64,000 nucleotides of DNA, from positions 1,612,001-1,676,000 of the forward strand of contig NZ_JACVEE010000002.1 in the NCBI RefSeq assembly GCF_015355755.1, read 5' to 3'. Below are positions 55,537 to 64,000 of the stretch, in pieces; within the stretch, counting starts at the first letter, position 1; every line of letters begins with the position of its first letter. The translations under genes and the position numbers were made by a program. Below the pieces are notes generated by a model. That model saw only the letters and a program-made list of their open reading frames with translations. It was not told the DNA's origin and searched no databases. The DNA comes from Nocardia sp. XZ_19_385 (GTDB lineage: Bacteria > Actinomycetota > Actinomycetes > Mycobacteriales > Mycobacteriaceae).

Positions 55537-55864
55537 GACTCCGCCTCGCTGCCCCTGGGTTCCATCATGACTGAGTGAGCCACCGTGTGACTTTCGCTGC
55601 GTGCGCTCACGGCCGACAGCGTAATGGCGCTCACCCGCGCTGTAGCGTCTTCCGCAACCGGGCGTTTCGCAAGCAAATAATGGCTCCTGACAAGGGGTTA
55701 CAGCGGTCGTTGCGAAAAACCTCGAGACGCAGGGCAATCTAAGGGCAAATGCCCCCCGGTGCTCTACCCGGGTAGGCACAGGCCGAGCGAGGCGCTCCCT
55801 CTAGACTGAGCCGCAGGCACCTCGCCGTATTCCCCAGGCCAGGCCGAAAGGACCCAGGTACTCC
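55537..55864. other. Intergenic region, GT87 gene / purL divergent promoters
   Basis: A 328-base gap between divergent starts. A TAGACT at 55801-55806 is a possible -10 element for purL, about 60 bases before its GTG. No known riboswitch fold (purine type), tRNA or coding sequence was recognised. Confidence 0.5.
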
Positions 55865-58159
55865 GTGACTCCGCAGGTCGATACCGTCAGCGCAGCCGCA
55901 GCAACCCCCGATGCGCCGCAACCGTACAAAGAACTCGGCCTCAAGGACGACGAGTACACCCGCATCAAGGAGATCCTCGGCCGCCGGCCCACCGATGCCG
56001 AGCTGGCCATGTACTCGGTGATGTGGAGCGAGCACTGCTCCTACAAATCCTCGAAGGTGCACCTGCGCTACTTCGGTGAGACCACCACCGACGAGATGAA
56101 GGCCTCGATGCTCGCGGGCATCGGCGAGAACGCCGGCGTGGTCGACATCGGCGACGGCTGGGCGGTCACCTTCAAGGTGGAATCGCACAACCACCCGTCC
56201 TACGTGGAGCCCTACCAGGGCGCGGCCACCGGCGTCGGCGGCATCGTGCGCGACATCATGGCCATGGGCGCGCGGCCCATCGCGGTGATGGATCAGCTGC
56301 GCTTCGGCGCGGCCGATCACCCGGACACCCGGCGCGTGGTCGACGGTGTGGTGCGCGGCGTCGGCGGCTACGGCAACTCGCTCGGCCTGCCGAATGTCGG
56401 CGGCGAGACCGTGTTCGACGCCTCCTACCAGGGCAACCCGCTGGTCAACGCGCTGTGCGCCGGTGTCATGCGGGTCGAGGACCTGCACCTGGCCTTCGCG
56501 TCCGGCACCGGCAACAAGATCATCCTGTTCGGTGCGCGTACCGGCCTCGACGGCATCGGCGGCGTCTCCGTGCTCGCCTCGGACACCTTCTCCGGTGACG
56601 AGTCCGGCAGCGGTCGTAAGAAGCTGCCCGCTGTGCAGGTCGGCGACCCGTTCACCGAGAAGGTGCTCATCGAGTGCTGTCTGGAGCTGTACGCGGCCGG
56701 TCTGGTCGTCGGTATCCAGGACCTCGGCGGCGCCGGACTCTCGTGCGCCACTTCCGAACTCGCGGCCGCGGGCGACGGCGGCATGCACATCGACCTGACC
56801 AAGGTCCCGCTGCGCGCCGCGAACATGACCCCCGCCGAGATCCTCTCCAGCGAATCCCAGGAGCGGATGTGCGCGGTCGTCACCCCGGAGAACGTGGACG
56901 CGTTCATGGCCGTCTGCAAGAAGTGGGACACGCTGGCCACCGTCATCGGTGAGGTCACCGACGGCGAGCGCCTGGTCATCTCCTGGCACGGCGAGACCGT
57001 GGTGGACGTGCCGCCGCGTACCGTCGCGCATCAGGGCCCGGTGTACGAGCGCCCGGTGCAGCGTCCCGATTACCAGGACGCGCTGATCGCCGACAGCACC
57101 GACAACCTGTCGCGACCCAAGACCGGCGACGAACTGCGCGCCACGCTGCTGCAGATGCTGGCCAGCCCGCAGCTGTGCAGCCGCAAGTGGATCACCGAGC
57201 AGTACGACCGCTATGTGCGCGGCAACACCGTGCTCGCCGAGAACGCGGACGCGGGCGTCATCCGGATCGACGAGAAGTCCGGCCGCGGTATCGCGCTGGC
57301 CACCGACGCCTCCGGCCGCTACACCAAGCTGGACCCCTACGCCGGTGCGCAGCTCGCGCTGGCCGAGGCGTTCCGCAATGTCGCCACCACCGGCGCCACC
57401 CCGAAAGCCGTCAGCAACTGCCTGAACTTCGGTTCGCCGGAAGATCCGGGCGTGATGTGGCAGTTCCAGCAGGCCGTGCGCGGTCTCGCGGACGGCTGTG
57501 TGGCCCTGGGCATTCCGGTCACCGGCGGCAACGTCAGCTTCTACAACCAGACCGGCCAGGACGCCATCCTGCCGACCCCCGTGGTCGCCGTGCTCGGCGT
57601 CATCGACGACGTGCACCGCCGCATTCCCACCGGCCTCGGCCTGGAGCCCGGCGAGACGCTGATCCTGCTCGGCGAGACCCGCGACGAGCTCGGCGGCTCC
57701 ATCTGGTCGCAGGTCGCCCACGATCACCTCGGTGGCGTGCCGCCCAAGGTCGACTTCGAGCGCGAGCAGCTGCTCGCCGAGGTCCTGAAGTCGGGTTCGC
57801 GCGACGGCATGATCAGCGCCGCGCACGACCTGTCCGAGGGCGGCCTGGCGCAGACCGTGGTGGAGGCCGCACTGGCCGGTGAAACCGGTTGCCGCATCCT
57901 GCTTCCCGAGGGCTCCGACCCGTTCGTCCAGCTGTTCTCCGAGTCCGCCGGCCGCGTGCTGGTGGCGGTGCCGCGCACCGAGGAGACCCGCTTCACCAAG
58001 ATGTGCGACGCCCGCGGCCTGCCGTGGGTGCGCATCGGCGTGGTCGACCAGGGCTCCGACGAGCTCGAGGTGCAGGGCCAGTTCACGGTTCCGCTGGCGG
58101 AACTGCGCACGGCCTACGAAGGCACGCTGCCCGCACTCTTCGGCGCACACACCGCCTGA
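55865..58159 (+). CDS. purL: Phosphoribosylformylglycinamidine synthase subunit PurL
   Basis: A 764-residue small-type PurL (works with PurS and PurQ). Landmarks: [16 protein letters not shown] (about residue 50), [40 protein letters not shown], and [19 protein letters not shown] in the second half. GTG 55865 is the start. It makes FGAM from FGAR with ATP. It is separated from purSQ by an unrelated 5.5-kb block, as in M. tuberculosis, where purQ and purL are also apart. Confidence 0.96.
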   Translation: MTPQVDTVSAAAATPDAPQPYKELGLKDDEYTRIKEILGRRPTDAELAMYSVMWSEHCSYKSSKVHLRYFGETTTDEMKASMLAGIGENAGVVDIGDGWAVTFKVESHNHPSYVEPYQGAATGVGGIVRDIMAMGARPIAVMDQLRFGAADHPDTRRVVDGVVRGVGGYGNSLGLPNVGGETVFDASYQGNPLVNALCAGVMRVEDLHLAFASGTGNKIILFGARTGLDGIGGVSVLASDTFSGDESGSGRKKLPAVQVGDPFTEKVLIECCLELYAAGLVVGIQDLGGAGLSCATSELAAAGDGGMHIDLTKVPLRAANMTPAEILSSESQERMCAVVTPENVDAFMAVCKKWDTLATVIGEVTDGERLVISWHGETVVDVPPRTVAHQGPVYERPVQRPDYQDALIADSTDNLSRPKTGDELRATLLQMLASPQLCSRKWITEQYDRYVRGNTVLAENADAGVIRIDEKSGRGIALATDASGRYTKLDPYAGAQLALAEAFRNVATTGATPKAVSNCLNFGSPEDPGVMWQFQQAVRGLADGCVALGIPVTGGNVSFYNQTGQDAILPTPVVAVLGVIDDVHRRIPTGLGLEPGETLILLGETRDELGGSIWSQVAHDHLGGVPPKVDFEREQLLAEVLKSGSRDGMISAAHDLSEGGLAQTVVEAALAGETGCRILLPEGSDPFVQLFSESAGRVLVAVPRTEETRFTKMCDARGLPWVRIGVVDQGSDELEVQGQFTVPLAELRTAYEGTLPALFGAHTA

Positions 58160-58170
58160 TACGCAACGAA

Positions 58171-58212
58171 AGGCGGGTCCGGTACACCCCTCGTGTACCG
58201 GACCCGCCTTTT
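58171..58212. terminator. Strong terminator after purL
   Basis: A perfect 17-bp stem (58171-58187 with 58193-58209), followed by T residues, sits between purL and the convergent YiaA/B gene. Confidence 0.92.
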
Positions 58213-58220
58213 CGCTGTAG

Positions 58221-58508
58221 TCAGATCGTCTTGAACGGATCGTGTTCGGCCATCAGCTTTTCCATCCGCGCCTGATCGATCCGGGTGTGCAGGTTCTCCG
58301 ATTCGTGCTTGTCCCGGATCACCTTCGCCAGCGTGAAGGTACTGGTCACCAGGAACAACAGCGACATACCGAGGAACCCGCGCTGCCACGCGTCCAGGGG
58401 AAGATAAAAAACGCCGACGCCCGCCCCGAAAAAGCTGATGCCGAACGCGATCGCGGCCTGCGCGATGAATGCCGACGTGGTCTTCGGCTGTGCGTTAGGT
58501 GTGCTCAT
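58221..58508 (-). CDS. YiaA/YiaB-family two-helix membrane protein
   Basis: A 95-residue protein with two membrane helices (about 12-33, AQAAIAFGISFFGAGVGVFY; and about 42-63, RGFLGMSLLFLVTSTFTLAK), matching the YiaAB domain. The charged tail is cytosolic. ATG 58508 starts MSTPNAQPKTT. The function of the family is unknown. Confidence 0.82.
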   Translation of the reverse strand: MSTPNAQPKTTSAFIAQAAIAFGISFFGAGVGVFYLPLDAWQRGFLGMSLLFLVTSTFTLAKVIRDKHESENLHTRIDQARMEKLMAEHDPFKTI

Positions 58509-58599
58509 AACCACAGCATCCCGAAAACCATTGCGCCACAACCCTGTGGAACTACTCGAGTCATCTGCGTAGTGCCGCCCGACCAGCCCGAACAGCGCG

Positions 58600-58628
58600 T
58601 TATCGGGGAAGCGAAGCGCCCCCGATAA
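58600..58628. repeat. Hairpin 1 upstream of the membrane hydrolase gene
   Basis: A 9-bp perfect stem, TTATCGGGG with CCCCGATAA, and an 11-base loop. Confidence 0.7.
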
Positions 58629-58641
58629 CCACCTCACGTCT

Positions 58642-58689
58642 GGTAGGCCTGGCGAAAGCCGAGCGCAGCGAGGTGTCGCCAGGCCTACC
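58642..58689. repeat. Hairpin 2 (14-bp perfect stem) upstream of the membrane hydrolase gene
   Basis: Arms at 58642-58655 and 58676-58689 are perfectly complementary, with a 20-base loop. It ends 17 bases before the likely GTG start, so it may cover the promoter or the leader. Confidence 0.75.
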
Positions 58690-58705
58690 CCGGCATACTG
58701 TTCGG

Positions 58706-60457
58706 GTGCTCGAGAAGGCTGGTGCCCTGACGAGGCTGCGTACGCGTGGCGTCGTGGTGGTGCGCCGCGTCGAGGACATCATCGATCTCAACTATGTCGG
58801 GTTGATCTTCGCCACGCTGTTCTTCGCGCTGTCGGTGACACCGTCGCTGGTGCCGCGGGACTGGATGTTCCAGGGCTTGATCAGTGGGATCAATGCCGCC
58901 CTCGGGTACGGCGTGGGGTGTGTGCTGGAGTGGCTGTTCCGCGTCTGGATGCACCACTCGCCCAAGCTCGGGCCGCGGTTGCTTGCGGCCATTCCGCCGA
59001 CCTGGGTGCGCTATTCGGTGAAGTCGTCGATTCTGCTCACCGCCGCGCTGACCGCCGGACTGATGCTGGTGCAGTCGGCGCGCTGGCAGCGGGAGATCAC
59101 CGCGCTCATGGGTATGGAAGGCACCACCACCCCGGCCTACCTGCGGACCGGCCTGCTCAGCCTGGCGGTCGGCGCCGCCGTGGTCGCGGGTTACCGCACC
59201 ATCCGGGAAATCGTGCTCGCCCTGGCCCGTCAGCTCAACCGCTGGATCCGGGTGCCGCGCGAATTCGCCCCGGCCCTCGGCTTGCTGCTGCTGACGATCT
59301 TCACTTTGACGGTCGTCAACGGTGTTGCTTCCCGCGCCTTCTTCGCCGTCGCCAACTCCGCCTTCAGCGTCCGCAACGACCACACCTCCGTGAACGCGGT
59401 GCAACCGCAGCTGACCGAACGGTCCGGCAGCCCCGACTCCCTGGCGCGGTGGGAAACCCTCGGCTTCGAAGGCCGCTGGTTCGTCTCGCACGGACCGACC
59501 GCGGCCCAGATCGCCGAGGTCACGGGAAAGCCTGCCCGCGAACCGATCCGCGCCTACGTGGGGCTGGAATCCGCGGCCGACCCCGAGGCCCGGGCCCAGC
59601 TCGCCGCCGCCGAACTCGAACGGACCGGCGCCTTCGACCGCAAGGTCATCGTGGTCGTCACCACGACCGGCACCGGCTGGGTGAACTCGCTCGCGGCCGG
59701 CTCCGTCGAATACATGTACGGCGGCGACACCGCGATCATCGCCTCGCAGTACTCCTATCTGCCCAGCGTCCTGTCCTTCCTCGCCGACCGCGGCAAGGCC
59801 GCCACCGCGGGCAAGCTGGTGTTCGACGCGGTGCACACACATTGGTCGGCCCGCCCTTCGGGGGCGCGCCCGAAACTCCTCGTCTACGGCGAGAGTCTCG
59901 GCTCGCAGGGCTCCGAAGCCGCCTTCGACGGCCTCTCCGACCTCCGTGCGAAGGTCGACGGCGCGCTCTGGGTGGGCCCACCCAACTCGAATCAGATGTG
60001 GAAGCAACTGGTTTCGCGCCGTGACCCCGGTTCCCGCGAAGTCGAGCCGATGTACGCCGACGGGCTGGTCGTCCGCTTCGCCGCCGGCAGTTCCGATCTC
60101 GCCCGCCCCACCACCGAGTGGCGGCCCCCGCGCATCGCCTACCTGCAGCACCCCTCCGACCCCATCGTCTGGTGGTCCACGGATCTGATCTTCTCCCAAC
60201 CGGATTGGCTCGCCGAAACGCGCGGCTCCGATGTGTCCTCGCAGATGCGCTGGTGGCCCTTCGTCACCTTCTGGCAGGTGGCCGCCGACCTGACCAACGC
60301 CCAGGGCGTCACCGACGGCCACGGGCACCGCTACGGCTCCCTGGTCCTGGACGGCTGGGTCGCCATCGCCGAGCCGCCCGGCTGGACCGCCGACCTCTCC
60401 GACAAGATCCGCACCCAACTCGAGGCCGCCGAGGACCTCGAGCGCGAGCTGAAATGA
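58706..60457 (+). CDS. Membrane alpha/beta-hydrolase family protein (Abhydrolase_9 type)
   Basis: A 583-residue protein: N-terminal membrane domain with about four helices (first near residue 35, LIFATLFFALSVTPSLVP), then a large hydrolase domain from about residue 250. The elbow VYGESLGSQGSEAAF (GxSxG) carries the likely nucleophile, with GVTDGHGHRYG near the C-terminus. GTG 58706 is chosen because a CATACT -10 lies just upstream; GTG 58673 lies inside the hairpin. It overlaps the CPBP gene by four bases. Substrate unknown; a lipid esterase is a guess. Confidence 0.8.
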   Translation: MLEKAGALTRLRTRGVVVVRRVEDIIDLNYVGLIFATLFFALSVTPSLVPRDWMFQGLISGINAALGYGVGCVLEWLFRVWMHHSPKLGPRLLAAIPPTWVRYSVKSSILLTAALTAGLMLVQSARWQREITALMGMEGTTTPAYLRTGLLSLAVGAAVVAGYRTIREIVLALARQLNRWIRVPREFAPALGLLLLTIFTLTVVNGVASRAFFAVANSAFSVRNDHTSVNAVQPQLTERSGSPDSLARWETLGFEGRWFVSHGPTAAQIAEVTGKPAREPIRAYVGLESAADPEARAQLAAAELERTGAFDRKVIVVVTTTGTGWVNSLAAGSVEYMYGGDTAIIASQYSYLPSVLSFLADRGKAATAGKLVFDAVHTHWSARPSGARPKLLVYGESLGSQGSEAAFDGLSDLRAKVDGALWVGPPNSNQMWKQLVSRRDPGSREVEPMYADGLVVRFAAGSSDLARPTTEWRPPRIAYLQHPSDPIVWWSTDLIFSQPDWLAETRGSDVSSQMRWWPFVTFWQVAADLTNAQGVTDGHGHRYGSLVLDGWVAIAEPPGWTADLSDKIRTQLEAAEDLERELK

Positions 60458-61125
60458 ACGGTTACTCTTCGTTAGCGTCCGGAGTCGGCGGCCCGGCGGA
60501 AACTGCTGCTGCCGTTGGTATTCCACTGCTCTGGAACAACGTCCTATTGCCTGGCCTGCGCCTGAATCTGCGCGGGCGCACGGCGGCCAATGCCGCATTC
60601 GCCACCGGCTATGCCCTGGTGTTTCATGGTGCACCGCAATGGCTTTCGGCTCGCGGATTGCGGGTCGGGCTCGCATCGGCAGGTGTCGCCGCCGCCGGAT
60701 ACGGTGTGGCGCTGTCTGTTCCGGCTCTGCGTGCGAAGCTGATCGAGTTCGCCGATCAGGAGCCCGAGGTCTCACCCATCGAATGGGCGGCAGTGCACAT
60801 CCCGATCGGCACCGCCTACAGCGAGGAACTGATCTTCCGCGGCACCCTGGAACCCTTGCTGGCCAACACTTTCGGCCCGCGCACCGGTCCCATGCTTGGT
60901 GCGCTGACCTTCGGCCTGTGGCACATCCACCCGGCCCGCACCGCCGGCGACAGCGTCCCGGGCACCGTCGCCCTCACCACCCTCGGTGGTCTGGCCTTCA
61001 GCTGGCTCCGCCGCCGCGGCGGCAGCACGACCGCTCCCTTCCTGCACCACTGGGCCCTCAACGCGGGCGGCGTCCTCGCCCCGCGCCTGGCCCGCCGCTT
61101 CGGGCCTGTCGGACCCGCGCAGTAA
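60454..61125 (+). CDS. CPBP (CAAX-type) intramembrane protease
   Basis: A 223-residue multi-pass membrane protein of the CPBP/Abi family. Signature residues: YSEELIFRG (EExxxR), LTFGLWHIH (HxxxH-like) and FLHHWALNAGG (HxxxN). ATG 60454 overlaps the previous stop, so the two are co-translated. Known: CPBP proteases cut prenylated or membrane substrates; in bacteria, substrates are mostly unknown. Confidence 0.87.
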   Translation: MNGYSSLASGVGGPAETAAAVGIPLLWNNVLLPGLRLNLRGRTAANAAFATGYALVFHGAPQWLSARGLRVGLASAGVAAAGYGVALSVPALRAKLIEFADQEPEVSPIEWAAVHIPIGTAYSEELIFRGTLEPLLANTFGPRTGPMLGALTFGLWHIHPARTAGDSVPGTVALTTLGGLAFSWLRRRGGSTTAPFLHHWALNAGGVLAPRLARRFGPVGPAQ

Positions 61126-61135
61126 TCTCGCCCAG

Positions 61136-61531
61136 GTGGCAGGACGAACGACCGTTGACCCCGCCGAGCTGCGAGCAGCCGTGGCGGCAGTGACCCCTTG
61201 GCTGGTGGACGACGCCCTCGACGCCCCGCCCCGATCCGCGCTGGCCGCGGCCGTCCGCGCCACCGCGCGCACCCTTGCCGCGTCCGCGCCCGGCCACTCG
61301 GTGGAGGTCCGCGTTCCGCCCTTCGTCGCGGTGCAATGCATCGAGGGCCCCCGCCACACCCGCGGCACCCCACCCAACGTCGTCGAGACCGACCCCCGCA
61401 CCTGGCTGCTGCTGGCGACCGGCCTACTCGACTTCGATTCGGCCGTCGACGCGGGCACCCTCACCGCCTCCGGCAGCCGAGCACCCGAAGTCGCCCACTG
61501 GCTTCCGATAGCCAAACCGGCCGCCGGCTGA
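61136..61531 (+). CDS. Sterol-carrier-like protein (Rv0807 type)
   Basis: A 131-residue protein with the bacterial SCP-orthologue fold: VEVRVPPFVAVQCIEGPRHT, then RGTPPNVVETDPRTWLLLAT. GTG 61136 is 10 bases after the CPBP stop. In M. tuberculosis the corresponding gene Rv0807 lies beside purF, in the same region. Lipid binding is inferred from the family name only. No membrane helix. Confidence 0.78.
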   Translation: MAGRTTVDPAELRAAVAAVTPWLVDDALDAPPRSALAAAVRATARTLAASAPGHSVEVRVPPFVAVQCIEGPRHTRGTPPNVVETDPRTWLLLATGLLDFDSAVDAGTLTASGSRAPEVAHWLPIAKPAAG

Positions 61532-61546
61532 GGCCGCCCGCCCCGA

Positions 61547-62194
61547 TCACCGTCGCCAGAAGAGGTGATGCACCACGCCGCTCGGACTCGGGATCTGCTC
61601 CAGGTGAAAACGGTCGGCAAGTTCCTCGGGACTCGTCCACAATCTTTCACCGCGACCGAGTTCGACCGTCGGCGCCACGGCGACATGCATGGTGTCGATC
61701 AGGTCGGCGTCGAGGAACTGCCGCACCGTGGCGACACCGCCGCCGATTCGCACGTCCTTGCCCGCGGCGGCCTCGAATGCCTGCGCCAGTGCGTCCTTCG
61801 GAGCCGCATCGAGGAAATGGAACGTGGTGTCCGCCAGCGTGAACGAAGGCCGCACGTGGTGGGTGAGGACGAAGACCGGCGTGCGGAACGGGGGTTCGGC
61901 ACCCCACCATCCTTGCCAGTCATGGTTCTCCCATGGCCCGCGCTGTGGACCGAATTTGTTGCGCCCCATGATCTCCGCGCCGATGTTGTTGGCGAAGTCG
62001 CGAGTCATGTAGTCGTCGAGGCCATAGGTTCCGCCGGGGTCGGTCCGGTTGGGCCAGTGCGCGGTAGCACCCGCCCAGGACATGAGATCGGCCGGATCGG
62101 CGTGGCCGAACGGGCGCTCGAAGCTCTGCCCCTCCCCGGCGCCGTAGCCGTCACTGGAAACGGCGAAGTTGTGAACGCGGACCAACTGTGTCAT
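61547..62194 (-). CDS. Dihydrofolate-reductase-like (RibD C-terminal domain) protein
   Basis: A 215-residue RibD_C-type protein. It starts MTQLVRVHNFAVSSDGYGAG, with IGAEIMGRNKFGPQRGPW and DVRIGGGVATVRQFLDADLI (NADPH-binding GGG). It may reduce a pteridine- or flavin-like substrate; many such actinobacterial proteins are not in riboflavin operons. ATG 62194 is the start. It diverges from the HxlR gene, a common pairing in which HxlR controls the reductase. Confidence 0.85.
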   Translation of the reverse strand: MTQLVRVHNFAVSSDGYGAGEGQSFERPFGHADPADLMSWAGATAHWPNRTDPGGTYGLDDYMTRDFANNIGAEIMGRNKFGPQRGPWENHDWQGWWGAEPPFRTPVFVLTHHVRPSFTLADTTFHFLDAAPKDALAQAFEAAAGKDVRIGGGVATVRQFLDADLIDTMHVAVAPTVELGRGERLWTSPEELADRFHLEQIPSPSGVVHHLFWRR

Positions 62195-62209
62195 CGGAAG
62201 CCCTTCTGG

Positions 62210-62222
62210 TTGCAATATGCAA
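62210..62222. promoter_or_regulatory. HxlR operator candidate
   Basis: TTGCA-ATA-TGCAA is a perfect palindrome. It lies inside a wider GGTTGC-N16-GCAACC inverted repeat (62208-62235), in the 57-base gap between the divergent reductase and HxlR genes. Confidence 0.6.
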
Positions 62223-62251
62223 GCGGTTAGCAACCTACCTAGACTGATCCC

Positions 62252-62782
62252 ATGGCGCAACCAGTTGCTCATGACAAGCTCCCGGTTCCCCCGGGCAAGT
62301 CGGGCTGCCCGATCAACATGACGATCGAGCTACTCGGCGACCGATGGAGCCTGATCGTGCTGCGCGACATCATGTTCGGCGGCAACACCCACTTTCGTGA
62401 ACTGCTCGCCGGCTCCATCGAGGGCATCGCATCGAACATCCTGGCCAACCGCCTCGCGAAACTCGTCGCCGCGGGCCTGCTCACCCGCGACGACGACCCG
62501 AGCCACCGCCAGAAGGTCGAATACCACCTCACCGAGGCGGCGATCCAGCTCGTCCCGCTGCTGGCCCAACTGGGCGCGTGGGGTGCCCGCTGGCTGGACA
62601 CGACGCCGGAACTGACCGTGCGAGCCGAACTGCTGGCCGCCGGCGGTCCCGCACTGTGGGAGCGATTCATGGCCGAACTCCGCGGCACCCACCTGGCCGG
62701 AGCGCCGGCGCCCGCCGATGGCGTGCTCGCGGAACTGACCGCCGCCTATCACCGAGCAGTTGGCGAGAGCCAGGGCTACTGA
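62252..62782 (+). CDS. HxlR-family transcriptional regulator
   Basis: A 176-residue regulator with the HxlR winged helix: GCPINMTIELLGDRWSLIVL, then HFRELLAGSIEGIASNILAN, and the wing VEYHLTEAA. ATG 62252 is the start. It diverges from the RibD_C-type gene over a palindrome. HxlR proteins respond to electrophiles such as aldehydes and quinones in several bacteria; here the signal is unknown. It overlaps the convergent membrane gene by seven bases. Confidence 0.88.
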   Translation: MAQPVAHDKLPVPPGKSGCPINMTIELLGDRWSLIVLRDIMFGGNTHFRELLAGSIEGIASNILANRLAKLVAAGLLTRDDDPSHRQKVEYHLTEAAIQLVPLLAQLGAWGARWLDTTPELTVRAELLAAGGPALWERFMAELRGTHLAGAPAPADGVLAELTAAYHRAVGESQGY

Positions 62783-64000
62783 CCGACGACGACCTCCGAG
62801 CCGCGATGCAGGCCCCTACGGTCGTAGAACCGGGTGACCAGCAGGCCGAGGACCAGGCCGATGGCCAAGCCCAGCAGTGACATCCAGAGCCCGCGCGCCA
62901 GACCTGCCTGGTAGTTCCCGTCGAAATAGAGGATCGACCGCACGCCGAGGAAGACCTGGTGCATCGGCTCGAACTCGGCCAGCCAGCCGAAGTACGGGGG
63001 AGTCGCCTCGATCGGGACGGTGCCGCCCGAGGAGGGCAGGCCCAGGATGATGAACAGGATCAGGTTCACCAGCAGGCCCGCGGAACCGATCGCGGCGAGG
63101 ATGGACAGGCCGGTGATGCCGACGGCCGCGATCGCGAGGACGCCGAACAGATACAGCTCCGCCGAATTGCTGATCGACATGCCGAGGCCCTTGCCGACCA
63201 GGACGAAGACCCCCGACACCACCAACGATGTCAGGACCATCACACCCCACTTGATCAGCAGGGTCTTGAAGCGGGAGATGCGTGTGCGCGGATAGTGCAC
63301 GAACCACGGCCCGTATTCGGTGGGTACGACGCCGAGCGCCGCGTCGAGCATGGTGTGAATCGTCATCGAGCCGACCAGACCGGCGAGCAACAACAGCAGC
63401 GCGTAGAAGAAGGCCGTCAAACCTTCGCCGGTGCCCGAAGGCAGCTGGCGGAACGGTTCGACGATGATGTCGACGGGATTGGCCAGGGCGAGCCGGGTGG
63501 CGCCGGTCAGCTCGGGGGCCGGCCCGCCGTCGGGCGGTATCAGCTGGGTCTTCACCTGCTGGGTGAGCTGCTCGCCGACCTGTTTGTCGACCTGTGTCAG
63601 GGCTTCGTTGCCGACCTTCTGCACGATATTGGTGACGAACGCCCCGGTACGCGGGTTGGTCTGCAGGGTGATGGTCGGCTTCTGAATGTCACCGGGTATC
63701 ACGCTGCCGACGCCGAGAATGCCGAGTCGCTTGCTGAAGTCGCTCGGAATCACGATGGTGCCGTAGACCTTGCCGTTCTGCATCTGCAGTTCGGCCTCGT
63801 TGATGCCGAGCTCGCGCAGCTCGACCTTGTCCGCGGGGATGCCCTGCTTCAGGGCCGCGGCGATCTGGTCGCCGAAGTTCACTTTCTGCTGGGCGTCCGG
63901 TGGCCCGGTGACGTCGCCCTCGTCCTGATTGACGAGCGCGATCGGGAAGTCGTGCAGATTCTTTTCCGGGTCCACCACGTAGTCGAGGTACATGGTGCCC
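62776..64000 (-). CDS. Large membrane protein of the YhgE/Pip or DUF3533 type, N-terminus outside the window
   Basis: The visible 408 residues are the C-terminal part; the frame stays open to the window end. YLDYVVDPEKNLHDFPIALV and VNQDEGDVTGPP are typical of the extracytoplasmic domain following a first helix in YhgE/Pip and ABC-2-type proteins. About five or six membrane helices follow (from about 200 residues on, beginning FFYALLLLLAGLVGSM), ending LVLGLLVTRFYDRRG. It could be part of a transport or secretion system. Incomplete, so the start is unknown. Confidence 0.78.
   Translation of the reverse strand, partial: GTMYLDYVVDPEKNLHDFPIALVNQDEGDVTGPPDAQQKVNFGDQIAAALKQGIPADKVELRELGINEAELQMQNGKVYGTIVIPSDFSKRLGILGVGSVIPGDIQKPTITLQTNPRTGAFVTNIVQKVGNEALTQVDKQVGEQLTQQVKTQLIPPDGGPAPELTGATRLALANPVDIIVEPFRQLPSGTGEGLTAFFYALLLLLAGLVGSMTIHTMLDAALGVVPTEYGPWFVHYPRTRISRFKTLLIKWGVMVLTSLVVSGVFVLVGKGLGMSISNSAELYLFGVLAIAAVGITGLSILAAIGSAGLLVNLILFIILGLPSSGGTVPIEATPPYFGWLAEFEPMHQVFLGVRSILYFDGNYQAGLARGLWMSLLGLAIGLVLGLLVTRFYDRRGLHRGSEVVVGQ

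Noticed and set aside
55537..55864. Purine riboswitch before purL
   Set aside because: The leader lacks the conserved junction and loop sequences of the purine aptamer, and no transcription terminator or sequestered ribosome-binding sequence was evident.
55739..58150. 803-codon open frame opposite purL
   Set aside because: It mirrors purL exactly and has no recognisable domain; the His/Asp/Val-rich composition is a strand-complement artefact.

Overview
The window reads as high-GC, mycolic-acid-bearing Actinobacteria (Mycobacteriales), most likely Nocardia or a close relative. The main evidence is a complete mce4 sterol-uptake operon, KstR-type operators, an antigen-85-type mycolyltransferase, a PhoPR pair of the mycobacterial type, an MbtH protein, and many GTG starts with 4-base gene overlaps. 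No prophage, insertion sequence, integrase or CRISPR array was seen.

Region 1 (1-17,270) is a sterol side-chain catabolism cluster laid out like M. tuberculosis Rv3502c-Rv3523. It holds ltp3, ltp4 and a tandem DUF35 gene; an Rv3520c-type F420-dependent oxidoreductase; an unassigned FadD; echA19 and fadD19; fadE27 and fadE26; fdxD; and hsd4A. Six sites matching the KstR operator lie at the promoters (3264, 4415, 8686, 15741, 16049, 17142). Non-sterol genes are interspersed: an ECF sigma factor with a SnoaL-like tail, a VOC protein, a thioesterase, a wrecked FAD monooxygenase, a TetR gene, and a MarR/cupin pair.

Region 2 (17,271-27,316) is mce4: yrbE4A, yrbE4B, mce4A-F and two Mce-associated membrane proteins, almost every junction overlapping. 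It supplies sterol to Region 1.

Region 3 (27,333-33,953) carries phoPR, otsA, a small conserved protein, a hydrolase, an orphan mbtH, tRNA-Thr(UGU), a HIT protein and a PH-like protein. M. tuberculosis keeps mce4/otsA and phoPR/HIT at two distant loci; here they are joined.

Region 4 (34,052-58,159) is the purine region (purD, purB, purSQ, purL), interleaved with an M23 peptidase, aminotransferase, TetR, HIT, mycolyltransferase, oligopeptidase B, a Phd/VapC toxin-antitoxin pair, a DUF2334 protein, glutamate decarboxylase, an M20 peptidase, an MBL hydrolase, an M18 aminopeptidase and a GT87 glycosyltransferase. Between purQ and purL sits the most unusual block: an AmiC-like binding protein without a signal peptide, a divergent MarR regulator, and an AmiE-like amidase homologue whose catalytic cysteine position is glycine.

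Region 5 (58,171-64,000) has a YiaA/B membrane protein, a coupled membrane hydrolase and CPBP protease gene, an SCP-like protein, a divergent reductase/HxlR pair, and a truncated large membrane protein at the right edge.
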